Shown here: positions 45,914-56,804 of the stretch, piece by piece | Numbering within the stretch: the stretch's first letter is position 1 | Layout of the letters: each line of letters opens with the position of its first letter | Assembly: GCA_019426215.1 (NCBI GenBank) | Contig: CM033392.1 | Location: 40,354,666 to 40,418,665, forward strand | DNA: 64,000 nucleotides | Direction: 5' to 3' | From: Buddleja alternifolia | Taxonomy: Eukaryota; Streptophyta; Magnoliopsida; Lamiales; Scrophulariaceae | Made by a program: the position numbers and the translations under genes | Notes under the pieces: model-generated | Databases searched by the model: none | What the model was told of the DNA's origin: nothing | Seen by the model: only the letters and a program-made list of their open reading frames with translations

Positions 45914-47142
45914 TGGACAATTAAGTCTGGGATGTTGAACCCACAAAGATTTGTGTTATAGCAAAAACAGTAAATTAGCTCAAGCAATTGTAAACTTAAA
46001 GAAAAATAAATCATAAACTATTAAAAACAATAATTAAAAGTATGTGAAAACCAATGAATAAAAACAACTAAGGCACATGCGTCAACACAAACTAATCAAT
46101 TCTCGTTATATCAGTATTCTCATATTTCATATAAATATTGCTAAGGTGGAAAATTCCTTAATATTATTATCACGCGGATCTCTCACTCATGATAACCTAC
46201 ACTAGTTAGGTTGTAGCAATCTCTACTCCATGCATTAAACACAAGAATTTTTTCCAAATTTATTCGGATTTATCCCTCCTAATAAACTCGGCTAATAGCA
46301 TCCGGAATTTGTAGCTATCCCTAGCATCGACTAACTTAGAAGATGATATGAATCCCTCTGGCACCTTAATTCACTTTCTCGTAATAGATAAATTAAGCAT
46401 TAGATCTTAAATATGTTGGCTAGATACACTAAGCATTGAGAACAAGATTATAACAAAGCAATATAAATCATTCATACGAGAAATACTTTTATAACTCAAA
46501 AATCATAATTTGGCCTAAGCATGGCCTTAGTCTACAAATTTAGCTACTCATAATGATATGAAAAACATCTAAAATATTCATGAAAATAAGAAACAAATAA
46601 CAAAAACTTCCTATGACTGTGTAGAAAATCTTCTTCTTCCTTTAAGCTTCCTCTACTTCTATGGAGAATTACAAAGTATAAAACCCTAGTCTAACTCTTT
46701 ATGAAAAAGATGGAATATTATTGGAGAAGAACTCTAAAAACGCTACTCTAACCCTTCTGCGTCACTTTATATTTATAGGCGTGGTTTGAGAAGAGTCCTT
46801 GTAAGTGTAGAATTTGGAAATTTCCAAAATTATTCTGCCAACTTCAACGTTCAAACGTTAGTATCCCTGGAGCCCGTACATAACATCTTCCAACATTCGG
46901 GCGTAAACTCTTTCAACGTTTGAACGTCCTGATGTTCCACGTTCGAACGCTAAACTCTTCAACTTTCTGCTCTGAAATTCCATCTTTCAGCTGCTTTCAT
47001 CCCTGTTGTCTCCAATGCTATGATTTATATCTGGATACTCAAAATAGACATATTACACGCATATATGGTATAAAATCATGCTTAATTCTATGAAAATTAT
47101 ACAACTAAAGGACTATAAAACACGTAATTCTCGACTCTATCA
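45914..47142 (-). repeat. 3' LTR of the rearranged Athila-like element
   Basis: 1229 bp; the minus strand starts TGATAGAGTCGAGAATTACG. It contains several ACGTT(C/T)(G/A)AACG words at 46845-46955. Confidence 0.85.
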
Positions 47143-47157
47143 ACTCCCCCAAACTTA
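47143..47157 (-). promoter_or_regulatory. Polypurine tract of the rearranged Athila-like element
   Basis: The minus strand reads AAGTTTGGGGGAGT directly before TGATAGAG, preceded by GAGGACGATCAATG. This is the same module as at 35256-35286. Confidence 0.85.
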
Positions 47158-48256
47158 TACATTGATCGTCCTCGAGCAATGATAGACATCAACACAAAAA
47201 CAAAACAAACAAAGATAAAGATAAACTATCTTTCGTGGAGTAGATGATTACACTTAGCACATGTAACAAGCCTTTAAACCTTAATGTTCCTCAAAAAGGA
47301 CGAGTTATAGTCTCGTGCGGGTTTGCAGACGATATACCCACAAAATCTAACAAATTTTCAATCCCATACATCTCAACATAATTAACAAGAAAGCAACGGA
47401 ATAAAATAATCCTTGTAAAGCTCACAAATATTTGTATATATATCAAATACTTTTGCTCATATGACACCAATATTTGAAAAGCTTCCAAAGGGTGTAGTGA
47501 AAATAAATCAAAGGTATTATAGTCGAGAGGTATCCTTACCAATTTTTGTACATTAATCCCATGTCTGTCAACTTTTGATCAAACACAAAGCAAAAAAATC
47601 ATAGAGAACTCCATAGCCAATTAAATTTCATTACTTCAAATATTCACACTTTCAATTCATATGAAACTTTCTAATTAACTTCATCAAGGCTAGATCATGT
47701 GCAATGTTTTATTCCCTTAGGCTTTCTATGACACCCATGTAACAAGCTTTAAATCAATGACTCCCAAACTAGATAGTTTTGGGCATTAAATGTAGAGACA
47801 CTCCTAAGGATTTAATCACTCGAGTGTCAAAGGCCACGAAATAAAACCAGATTTTTTAAACAATTCACCTCTTTTTGGCTTGAGCAAAGCTCAAATTAGC
47901 ATAATAGTATAGTATATAGGTATGAAATTTTCACCTCCAATACATAATAGCCTGACCACTTTTTGGTCATACCTAAATTCAATGCTTTTTCTTCATTGTC
48001 TAGCATACAAAATTAACTACTCAACTTATAACCTTATGAAAAATCTAAGTTAATATTTTCGGGAAAAATTCATTAAGTGTCTCAAGATGGTTATCCTCTC
48101 AACTCCTCTACCCTCGATTTATTGTGCATTGTTAATCATCTAAGGAAATCAATTCTCATCTAGGGTCTCCACGAGCAATTTCAAAGATATATATGTTCCA
48201 TGAAAGTCAAACTATTTCAAGAAATCATGCCATTTTTCCAAGTTAATCAATTTCAA

Positions 48257-48555
48257 TGCTTCAATTGGAAGGGCTAAAAAAATTTCATACTTGATTTTCT
48301 CTACAAAGAAGTTCAATTGGAAGGACTAAAAATTTTTCATACTTGATTTTCTCAACAAAGAAGCATATAAATATGATAGGAACAAACTTTCCCCCAAACT
48401 CAAGCTAAGAATTAGGATTGCATCATCAAAGTTCAAAATATGATAGCAACACACTTTCCCCCAAACTCAAGCTAAGAACTAAAATTGCATCATCAAAGTT
48501 CAAAATAAGTAATCTTCTACTCCCAAACTCAAATCCAACATTGTCCCCAATATTG
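48257..48555 (-). repeat. Small tandem duplications including three purine-rich modules
   Basis: A 53-bp unit with CAATTGGAAGG is duplicated at 48257-48365. A ~67-bp unit with plus-strand CTTTCCCCCAAACTCAAGCT occurs at about 48387 and 48452, and a diverged CTCCCAAACTCAAATCCAAC follows at 48520, next to ATTGTCCCC. On the minus strand these are GAGTTTGGGGGAAAG purine tracts. Confidence 0.8.
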
Positions 48556-48886
48556 TTATAACAAGCATACACAAAGGTAAAAGAACACTTACAACCAAGG
48601 ATGTTGAAAAACATCCTTAAACTTCCAATGCATCCTCCTATAGCTTTTCCTCTTCTTGAGTAAAATAAGCATCTCCAAACATGGGGTCCAAATGTGCATC
48701 ATATCTAGCACTTCAACTCCACTAATGATCAGCATAAGAAACATACATGCCAAAAGTGCATGCGTCATAAGCACTTAACATAAAAACACAAAAACAACCC
48801 AACTAAAAACTAAAGGGAAACCGAAAAGAAAAAGAAAAATGAAAAAAAAAAAGAAAAAAAATTTAAAAAGGTAGGATACAAAGCAA

Positions 48887-50084
48887 TCAAGACCGCACCC
48901 TTGCCGGGGCGGATGCGGGATCCTCATCATCATTGGTGGTGTCATCATCACTCTCCTCAACAACGGGCAAACGGTGGAAGACCGGAACCGGTGGATATGG
49001 AAAATAAAGCCTCCCCGACGGACGATCCATAGCAAGGGCTAAATCCCTTTGGTAGTGGGCCTTCATCCCCATGTTCGCCATATAGTGGATTGTGTCGCCC
49101 TAATTCCCTTTTGTTCTTTCCTCATCGCTTTAAGATCATGTGTGATAGTAGAAAAGGAAATAGGTGTGGAGGTCTTGTTCGAACTCTCGCCCGCCTCGCG
49201 GGTGTGTTTAGGCATCGGGGCCTTATCTTGCTTCTCTTCCAGAAAGGTGATATTCACTCCTGGTCTTTCAAATCCCTCATCACTTTTCCTCCTCACTCCT
49301 TGTTTAAGGCATAGTGTTCTAATCAAAGATAGGAATATCAATAAAGTCTTCTTAGTAAGGCATGGATTAGCCATCTCACTCCCCATCCTCCTTATTTGAA
49401 CCAACAAAGTATCGAAGATGAGTTAAGCCCAATCTACCCGCTTCAAAGTCATAATCCAATAAATAAGAAGACTTCCTCCTTGTTAACCAAAGATCGGTTA
49501 CTAGTAGGCAAAATACAATACCTAATGAACTCGAACCAAAAGAATCCCTCCGGCTTCAAATCCCTAGGTAGTATCTCTCTTTTGTTATCACAAAACGTTG
49601 CTCCTTCTTTTGCAATTTCTTTCAAGACCATCTCCCAATCCAAGGTATTAGACTCCTCTTGCTCCACCAATGTCTCATAGGCACACTTAGAAGGCACGGG
49701 AAGGTTCAAATACTCATTAAACTTTGCCTTCAAAAAATACACTTCCTTATCTCTCACCATCACCTTGTATACCCCGTTTTGCAAATTTTCTCTAGAATCC
49801 GTGTTTGCACTACTAGCATAGAATTCCTTTACCCAAGTACGTATTATCATTCTCAAAGTATTAGAAAAGTATGATAATAATAAGTGTTGCCTTATGGCTT
49901 GCACGGACATCTTCTTTACTCCTATAGATCTCTCTTTGTGTAGCTCGAATCCATCAAGTCTCTTGCAAAATTATTTGATAGTACTCTTTTTCCTTAGAGT
50001 GTTTGCCTTTTGTTTAACACTTTTTCCTTTGTTCACTCCTGAACTCTCCCCTTGACACAATTTTTTAGATCTTAATCTCGCCAT
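48887..50084 (-). pseudogene. Env-position ORF of the rearranged Athila-like element
   Basis: ATG at 50082-50084 gives MARLRSKKLCQGESSGVNKG, a stop follows near 49973, and a long frame at 49910-49449 contains WVKEFYASSANT, KEVYFLKAKFNEYLNLP and KREILPRDLKPEGFFWFEF. This is the plant transposon-associated domain usually found in the env position of Athila-type elements. After another break the frame at 49407-48887 carries RMGSEMANPCLTKKTLLIFL and an acidic C terminus. Stops and frameshifts make it inactive. I see no signal peptide or fusion-protein features, so env is a positional label only. Confidence 0.65.
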
Positions 50085-50364
50085 TGAAGAAACACTACGC
50101 CAACTTTTCCTCCAAACTCATCCACTACAACCACTCCTCGACTCAACTCAATCACCAAACCACAATAGCAAATACCAATATCACAATACACAATATCACC
50201 AGAAAAAGCCCCACACGGCTATCACAAGTATTGAATTAAGAAGGGGTTAAGCCAATCACTTACAGTGCTGTAACGCAGAAACTGAGCTCACGTCCAGAGA
50301 TCGACGTTTGAATGTTAGATAGGTTCACGTTCGATATAATTCCTTACCCTCACAGTTAATCACC

Positions 50365-51722
50365 ACTTGGGGAGAGCCGTTGAAGAATTTTTAAATAAAT
50401 TTTTCTCACCTTGAAAAATCAAGGAGCTTCATAGTAATATTAAAGGATTTAGGCAAAGAAAGACTGAGTCGCTAGCAAATGGGTGGGATAGGTATAAAGG
50501 AATGATTAGGAAGTGTCCGGACACAACACTTTTACAATGTAATAAGGTCTAGGATTAGACACTGACTCAATGCTAGAGCCGGGGGCTACTTGTTGGGTCT
50601 TGATAATAAACCTGCCTGGGAGAAAATAGAGCAATTAGCTCGGGAGGATGAGTTATACCCCAAGGATAAAGATGAGATCACACCTGCACCAAAGAAGGTG
50701 GCAACAGTTAAGGAGGTTGGAGAAGGAGTTGAGCCAAAGACCACGACAGAGGTCAACTATGTGAATCAACATAGACCTCAAGCTATTTTTGGAGGAGCCC
50801 AAAATTTTCCTCGAAAGCCAAATAACCCACCATATGGAAATCCTGGAGCATACCAAGCACCCCGACCACCCTTTCAGTCAAACAACAACCAACGACAAGT
50901 GCAATTTCAGCAGCAAGGTCAAGGAAGACCTATGAACCGAAGTATGTTTTCCTTTTCCCTTAGCTCAAAAGATTAAAAAGAATGAACATGATAAGAGTTT
51001 TCTTCTCAATTTTAAGAGTTTGAGAGAAGTGCGCATTAACATTACTGTTGTAGATGCTATCTTGCAGATGTCAAACTTCGGGAAACGTTTCAAGGAAATT
51101 CTATCAAACAAACAGAAGTGGGAAGAAGTGAGTACTATCTGCCTAACCGAAGCATGTTCAGCGGCTGTGATGAACATTATGCTAAAAAAAATGCAAGGAT
51201 CCGGGTAGTCTATCCATTCCATGCACTATTGGGGATATGAAGTTCTACAGAGTTCGTTGAGATTCCTGGGCCGGGATTAACTTGATGCCTTATGCACTCT
51301 TTTAGAAGTTGGGTCTTGGAAAGACAAAAACCACAACTATGCGGTTGCAGCTCGCGGATAAACCTGTCAAGAATCCCATTGGAGTGATCGAAGATGTCAT
51401 AGTTAAAGTCGACAAGTTCTACTTTCCAGTCGACTTTGTGGTTCTTGAAATGGAGGAAGATTCTGATGTCCCACTGATCCTAGGAAGACCATTCCTAGCC
51501 ACAGGTAAAGCCACGCTAGACCTGGCGCATGGTAAGTTTACATTGAATATAGGGAATAAGAAGGTAACTCTGAAAGCTTATAGAAGTTTTAAGCATGAAT
51601 TTTCTGAGAATACTTGTTCTATACTAGATGTTTTTGATCCTTTTGAGGATGAAGTTTTGCAGGAACATTCGTCTGATGACTCGAGCAGTCAAGGAAGTGA
51701 AGAAGATACGAGAGCTAACTAG
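50365..51722 (+). pseudogene. Decayed gag-protease of Athila type, inverted relative to its LTRs
   Basis: From 50365 the plus strand shows gag scraps (AVEEFLNKFFSP, ESLANGWDRYKGMIRKCPD across frameshifts), then an open frame 50590-50973 (KPAWEKIEQLARED; Pro/Gln-rich tail; no zinc knuckle visible). After a gap and stops the protease part 51309-51722 is open (LQLADKPVKNPIGVIEDVIV, LILGRPFLATGKATLDLAHG). The active-site Asp region just before 51309 is damaged (PGPGLT instead of DLGASIN). It is a distant relative of the 31657-34062 gene. Confidence 0.85.
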
Positions 51723-51856
51723 ATTGGAAACCTCGATACGATGGACCAAGTGGTTGTCACTACATCCACGAAATAGTAACATGATGAACCAACTAATGGG
51801 AGATTGGACAAGGATTCTAGTCCACTCCATGATCCGGAGACTTAGGCTGACTTTGC

Positions 51857-51906
51857 AAAGTCAAGCTAATGACTTTAAAGAAGTGCTTCTCGGGAGGTAA
51901 CCCGAG
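51857..51906 (+). other. Two tandem hairpins, second copy
   Basis: Hairpin 1 (51857-51876): AAAGTCA / AGCTAA / TGACTTT. Hairpin 2 (51889-51906): CTCGGG / AGGTAA / CCCGAG. Same order, spacing (12 versus 14 nt) and loop pattern as at 34071-34122, with paired stem changes. Confidence 0.8.
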
Positions 51907-52521
51907 CTATTTTTTTGTCTTATTTTAGTTTTGGTTTTGTTTCGCTTTGTTTGTTTTTTATTTTTGTGTTTTGTTTTTGTGCAGAAAAGACGTAGAATTC
52001 GGAAGAAATTTTCAGACAGCACGCCCGAATGTGAGGAGTTCAATGTTCGAACGTGTAGCAGGGGACGTCAGAATGTTATGAGTAGAATGTTCAAACTTGG
52101 GTTTTTGCGAGAAATCTTATTCACATCAACAGCATGCCCGAACGTGCCTTATTTCCACGTTCGAACGTGGACCCCGTCAAAAACGAAAGAGAAAAAGTGG
52201 AGAAAGCGTCACTTACTGATTTAAAATCCTATACCATTCAAAACACCCTCTTCCCCAAGATACTTGCGTCGAATATATCTTACCTTCCAAAATCAGACTT
52301 TGAATCAACAACCATCTATAAAACCCTTCCACAACATCAAAACCTTCCATCATTATCAATACCTCTTCCATATAAAATTCTTTTCACAAAAGGAATTTTT
52401 CTATATAAACCCATCTATCACAAACCATAAATACTCATACCTAATACAAACCCATTACATAATCTCACATAGAAAATGATTTCACAACAGCTGTAGCTCA
52501 AGGGTTTATCATTCAACACGT
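51907..52521 (+). other. Post-hairpin non-coding region with palindromic ACGTTCGAACGT words
   Basis: No convincing ORF. Contains the 16-bp palindrome CCACGTTCGAACGTGG at about 52155-52170 and diverged copies near 52043 and 52095. Related words occur on the minus strand near 50310-50340 upstream of the env-position ORF and in the LTRs. Confidence 0.6.
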
Positions 52522-53755
52522 TCGACAATTAAGTCCGAGATGTCGAACCCATAGAGATTTGTGTTATAGCGAAAATAGTAAGTTAACTCAAGAAATTGTA
52601 AACTTAAAGAAAAATAAATCATAAACTATTAAAAAGAATAATTAAAAATAAATGAAAACCAATGAATAAAAACAACTAAGACAGATGCGTCGACACAAAC
52701 TAATCAATTATCGTTATATCAGTATTCTAGTATTTCAGATAAATATTGCTAAGGTGGAAAATTCCTTAATATTATTATCACATGGATCCCTCGCTCATGA
52801 TAACCTACACTAGATTGGTTGTGGTAATCTCTATTGCATGCATTGAACAATAGAATTTTCCCCAAATTTCTTCAGATTTATCCGTCCAAATAAACTCAGC
52901 TAACAGCATCCGGAGTATGTTGCTATCCCTAGCATCAACTAACTTAGAAGATGTTATGAATCCCTCTTGCACCTTAATTCACTTTCTCCCGAACATGTAA
53001 ATTAAGCATTAAATCTTATATATGTTGGTCAGACAAAATAAGCATTCAGAACAAGATTATAACACAACACAATGAAAATTATTCTTACGAGAAATACTTT
53101 TATAACTCAAAAATCATAATTCGGCCTAAGCATGGCCTTAGTCTACAAATTTAGCTACTCATAAGAATATGAAAAACAACTAAAGTATTCATGAAAATAA
53201 GAAACAACAACAAAAACCCCCTATGGCTGTGTAAAAAATCTTCTTCTTCCTTCAAGCTTTCTCTAGTTCTATGGAGAATTATAAATTATAAAACCCTAGT
53301 CTAACTCTCTATGAAAAAGACAGAATACTGTTGGAGAAGAACTTTAAAAACGTTGTTCTAACCCTACCGCGTCACTTTATATCTATAGGCGTGGTTTGAG
53401 AAGAGTCCGTGTAAGTGTAAAATTTGGAAATTTTCAAAACTATTCTGCCGACTTCAACGTTCGGACGTTAGTATCCCTAGTGTCTGTGCGTAACATCTTC
53501 CAACATTCAGGCGTTAACTCTCTCAATGTTTGAACGTCCTGATGTTCCACAACCTTCGAACGCTAAACTCTTCAACTTTCTGCTCTGAAATTCCATCTTT
53601 CTGCAGCATTCATCCTTGTTGTCTCCAATGCTATGATTTATACATGGATACTCAAAATAGACATATTACACGCATATATGGTATAAAATCATGCTTAATT
53701 CTATGAAAATTATACATCTACAGGACTATAAAACACGTAATTCTCGACTCTATCA
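52522..53755 (-). repeat. 5' LTR of the rearranged Athila-like element
   Basis: 1234 bp, direct repeat of 45914-47142. The sequence that should hold the primer site (just below 52522) has no TGGCGCCGTTGCC-like match, so that part was lost in the rearrangement. Confidence 0.85.
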
Positions 53756-54009
53756 GTAACCTGCATAGAAGTATCTAGGAAGTCATAGGGTTGTTGCTAG
53801 ACATGAAACCATGACCAATAGGTGCCTTGGATCAATTTGGTGAAGTTAATCCAACGCCTAATTAATTATTTGAATAATTAATTAAACTTTTGGGATAGGA
53901 CCTATTGCTAGCTTGTTAATGAGCCTAAGGGGTCACACACTTAACTTAGTGTAGTACTCGTTGGCTAAGTTAATTCTTTATAAATTAATAGAGATTGATT
54001 AATTGAAAT
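53756..54009 (+). repeat. Old plus-strand copia: 5' LTR piece 4
   Basis: Begins GTAACCTGCATAGAAGTATC and ends in ATTGAAAT, the hAT target site. Continues at 54853. Confidence 0.65.
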
Positions 54010-54844
54010 TACAGGTGTTCACGAATTGACCGGACCGCCTGAACCGACCAAAAACCGAGATTTTGGTTCAAAATGAAAACCGAACCGAATTTTGGTTTGG
54101 TTTTCGGTTTTTTTTTTTTTTTTTTTCAAATTTCGGTTTTTCGGTTTGGTACGAATTTGAGGTTCGGTTAAACCGGACCAAACCGAAAACAGAGGTTTTT
54201 TTATTTATTTATTTTTTTATATTTTTTAAGTTATGTAATAGGAAAAAGACGTGTTTCTCTTTACAACTTCAAGTTTTTTTTTTCAGCCCCTAATAGCTAA
54301 AAACGTTTTCTATATCAAAATTCACAATTCATCATCTCACTTACAAAAAAATCTCACTTACAAAAAAAAGAAAAGGAATGCAGCAGCCAGCAAAGAAAAA
54401 GAAAAAGAACCCTCCCTTGCTCTTCTGTTCTGCTCTTCACTCCCGGCGTCGACCACCGCTCCCTCTCCCGGTGACCACCGCTGCAGCTGCTCCCGCTCCC
54501 GACGACTCGCGACCCAGGGTTTAGAACTTTAGGTATTTTTTTTCTCTATTTTCTTTATATGGTTTTCACTTTTAACCTTTTAATTGATTTTGTAATAATG
54601 TAATTTGCATGTGTATTATCTTATTTTGAATGGTTTAAGTGAGATTTTAGTAAAAAAAGTAGCAAAAGAAAAAAAATTCTCGTTCAGTTTTAACCGAACC
54701 GGAAAAAAAAAAAGACCGAACCGAACCAAACCTGTTCAGTTCGGTTTTTGGTCCAAATTTTCGGAAAACCGAAATTTCGGTTAACCGAAAATCCGGTTCG
54801 GTTCGGTTCGGTTCGGTTAAAAAACTGACCGATGAACACCCCTA
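54010..54844. mobile_element. hAT-type MITE, 835 bp
   Basis: Ends TACAGGTGTTCA and TGAACACCCCTA are inverted repeats (10/12), flanked by a perfect 8-bp TSD ATTGAAAT (54002-54009 and 54845-54852), diagnostic of hAT. Subterminal regions are made of CGGTTCGGTT-type words in both orientations. The middle (54250-54535) is GC-richer and looks like a gene 5' end. Confidence 0.9.
54250..54535 (+). pseudogene. Possible captured gene 5' end inside the hAT MITE
   Basis: UTR-like AT sequence leads to an ATG (54379) followed by a short basic then Pro/Ala/Arg-rich frame that stops before 54530. The GC jump and UTR-like lead suggest a captured host fragment. No family recognised; a low-complexity coincidence is possible. 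Confidence 0.3.
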
Positions 54845-54852
54845 ATTGAAAT

Positions 54853-55479
54853 ATACTAATTTATCTGAAAAAATGAATAAATTGATTAGGTAGTCTTAAT
54901 TAATAATAATTTTATAATTTAGTATGGAAATATTAAATTGAAGAAGACTAATTAATTAATATGTGAAAGAGAATATAATATATATATATATATGTAAGTA
55001 CATGCATAGGCGTGTAGGTATATGTGTGTAGTGGAAAGATTTTATTTTGTTCACCAAGTGTATACACACACACACATATATAGGTATAGTATATTGGTAT
55101 GATCTATTTAATTCTAACTAATTATATGGAAAGATCTTATAAATATATTTGGATTGATCTTATATAATTGGGAGGATCTCAATTATAAATTGAAAGATAT
55201 AGTTAGTTAATTAGTGGATCTAATTAAGATCTAATTAACTAATGAAGAAAATTGAAAGAAAGAATAAAACATAATAACAATAATATATATATGGACACAC
55301 ATACACGCACGCCTAGAAATAGGTGAGTGCTGTGTATTTGCATGTGAGTTCCATCTTTTTTGGACTCTATATATACTTATAGATTAATATTCTATTAAGA
55401 AAGTTAATTAGTTAATTAGCATGGGCTAATTAAGGTGGAAATATAATATCAATATATATATATATATATATACACATTA
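54853..55479 (+). repeat. Old plus-strand copia: 5' LTR piece 5
   Basis: AT-rich LTR interior between the hAT MITE and the Pack element, with TA and CA microsatellite patches (54975-55065, 55455-55470). Confidence 0.6.
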
Positions 55480-56109
55480 GAGCAAAATCAATTGTACCCC
55501 GTGTGATATATAAAAATATTCAAAAGCCCCCCGTGATATAAAAATTCACAAATCACCCCCCCTATGGAAAAAATAAATACGCAACTGACCCCCCTACGCG
55601 CTCCATGCATGAATATTGCAAATATTTGTAATTTTTTAACTTTATTGGACTATTTTGCCGCTAATCTAACAACATTGGATCTTATATGATAAAAGACGGT
55701 CAAAATTAAACCTATATATTTATTATTCAATAAAAATTATCTATACAATATATCACTACTACTAATAATAATAATATATACAATATAGTTATAATATATA
55801 TATATATATAAGTGGGTATATATATAATTGTACAGTCCACCACCGCCTCCACCCACCATCACCACCGTTACCACCACATCACCACTATCCGCTGCCTTTC
55901 TGTCACCACCAACACCACCACATCACCACCAGAAGGCTTAAAACCATCACCACCAGCAGGCCTAAATTCACCACCACCTGCGGCCTTCCCAACCACCACC
56001 ACCTGCGGCCGACAACTCCTCCGGCAATGCAGAAAATTAATTTCCGCCGCCGCCTTCGACAACTCCACCTCTGCCACCATGGAGGTCAAAGCCACGGCCA
56101 CTCCGCCGA

Positions 56110-56220
56110 AGAAATGAAAATTGAGATTTGTATGAACCTCAAAACCCAAAGAGTTGAGCTCAAGGCCCGATTCGATACCCCCGACGTCAGCAACCTCCGA
56201 AAATGCGCTGATTTCGTGCA
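56110..56220 (+). pseudogene. PNO1: Fragment of PNO1-like RNA-binding protein gene
   Basis: The frame reads EEMKIEICMNLKTQRVELKA then RFDTPDVSNLRKCADFVH, closely matching the region before the KH domain of eukaryotic PNO1 (partner of NOB1, a 40S ribosome maturation factor). Similarity stops abruptly after ADFVH, where PNO1 would continue AFMLGF; the next bases belong to the opposite-strand GatA fragment. About 37 codons only, not a functional gene. Confidence 0.75.
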
Positions 56221-56221
56221 T

Positions 56222-56440
56222 ACCACTCACTCCGACGAAGATTTCGGCGAGTGGCCCTACCTTATCATTGTTTTTAATCTTGTAGTCGAGCTCCTCGGCC
56301 TGCTTCAACATAACTTCATCGGGGGATACGTATAGGACGCTATTGAATTGCGGAGGCGGAGGAGGAATGATTTGGCGAGGTCGACGGAGGTGGGTTGGCC
56401 AGAGAGTAATTATCTACGAGTGGTGAGAATTTGGGAGGAA
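56222..56440 (-). pseudogene. Fragment of GatA-like amidotransferase subunit gene (5' exon)
   Basis: The minus strand reads LLSGQPTSVDLAKSFLLRLR, then after a frameshift VLYVSPDEVMLKQAEELDYK and VGPLAEIFVGV. This is the N-terminal part of glutamyl-tRNA(Gln) amidotransferase subunit A, where the family has GPLAGVLVGVKDN; the catalytic Lys position is lost at the break. In plants GatA acts in organelles. Only the first exon region is present, so it is a dead fragment captured by the transposon. Confidence 0.7.
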
Positions 56441-56804
56441 GGCGGCAGAGTGGTGGTGGTGGTGGAGTGAAGACGGCTGGTGGTGGAGAAATGGTGAAGA
56501 TGGTATTAGGAATTAGGGTTAAGTTCTGGGGAAAGAGATAGAGCTTGGGGAAGAAGGTGAAAAAGGAAAATTTAAATGTAAATGTAAAATAGGAAAATAG
56601 AAAATAAAATAGATAATAGATTGTAAATATTTTTGAAAGGTAAGGGTATTTTCGTTTTGACAAAATAATTTGCTTGCAAAATTATTCGGGAGAGGCAGGG
56701 AGTGTGATTTTAAAAATCATAGGGGGGTTTATTGATAATTTTCATTTCATAGGGAGTTTTTTGAAGAATTTGACCTATCACAGGGGGTAAAAATGATTTT
56801 ACTC

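Larger units (their letters stand above)
45914..53755 (-). mobile_element. Athila-like element with an internally inverted gag-pro block
   Basis: Directly repeated LTRs 45914-47142 and 52522-53755, roughly 93% alike by eye. The minus strand reads polypurine tract then TGATAGAGTCGAG at 47142, so the element is minus. Its 3' half (env-position ORF 50084-48887, internal purine modules, PPT) is minus as expected. The gag-protease-hairpin block at 50365-52000 is in plus orientation and no primer site follows LTR 52522. Either an inversion or insertion of a second, related fragment explains this. The edges GTAAC (right) and GTAAT (left, 4 nt away) only hint at a TSD. Confidence 0.8.
55480..56804. 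mobile_element. Pack-type non-autonomous DNA transposon with captured host gene fragments
   Basis: Terminal inverted repeats: left GAGCAAAATCAATTGTACCC and the reverse complement of the right end, GAGTAAAATCATTTTTACCC, continue in step for about 28 bp. Internal sequence is GC-rich and contains recognisable pieces of two host genes (PNO1-like on plus, GatA-like on minus) but no transposase. The flanks TTA and ATA do not give a clean TSD, so the superfamily is left open. Confidence 0.75.

Noticed and set aside
54063..54293. Phe-rich frame
   Set aside because: Reads through T-runs and TTCGG repeats of the hAT MITE; low complexity.
55812..56117. His/Thr/Pro-rich frame in the Pack element
   Set aside because: Generated by CCACCA repeats; not a recognisable protein.
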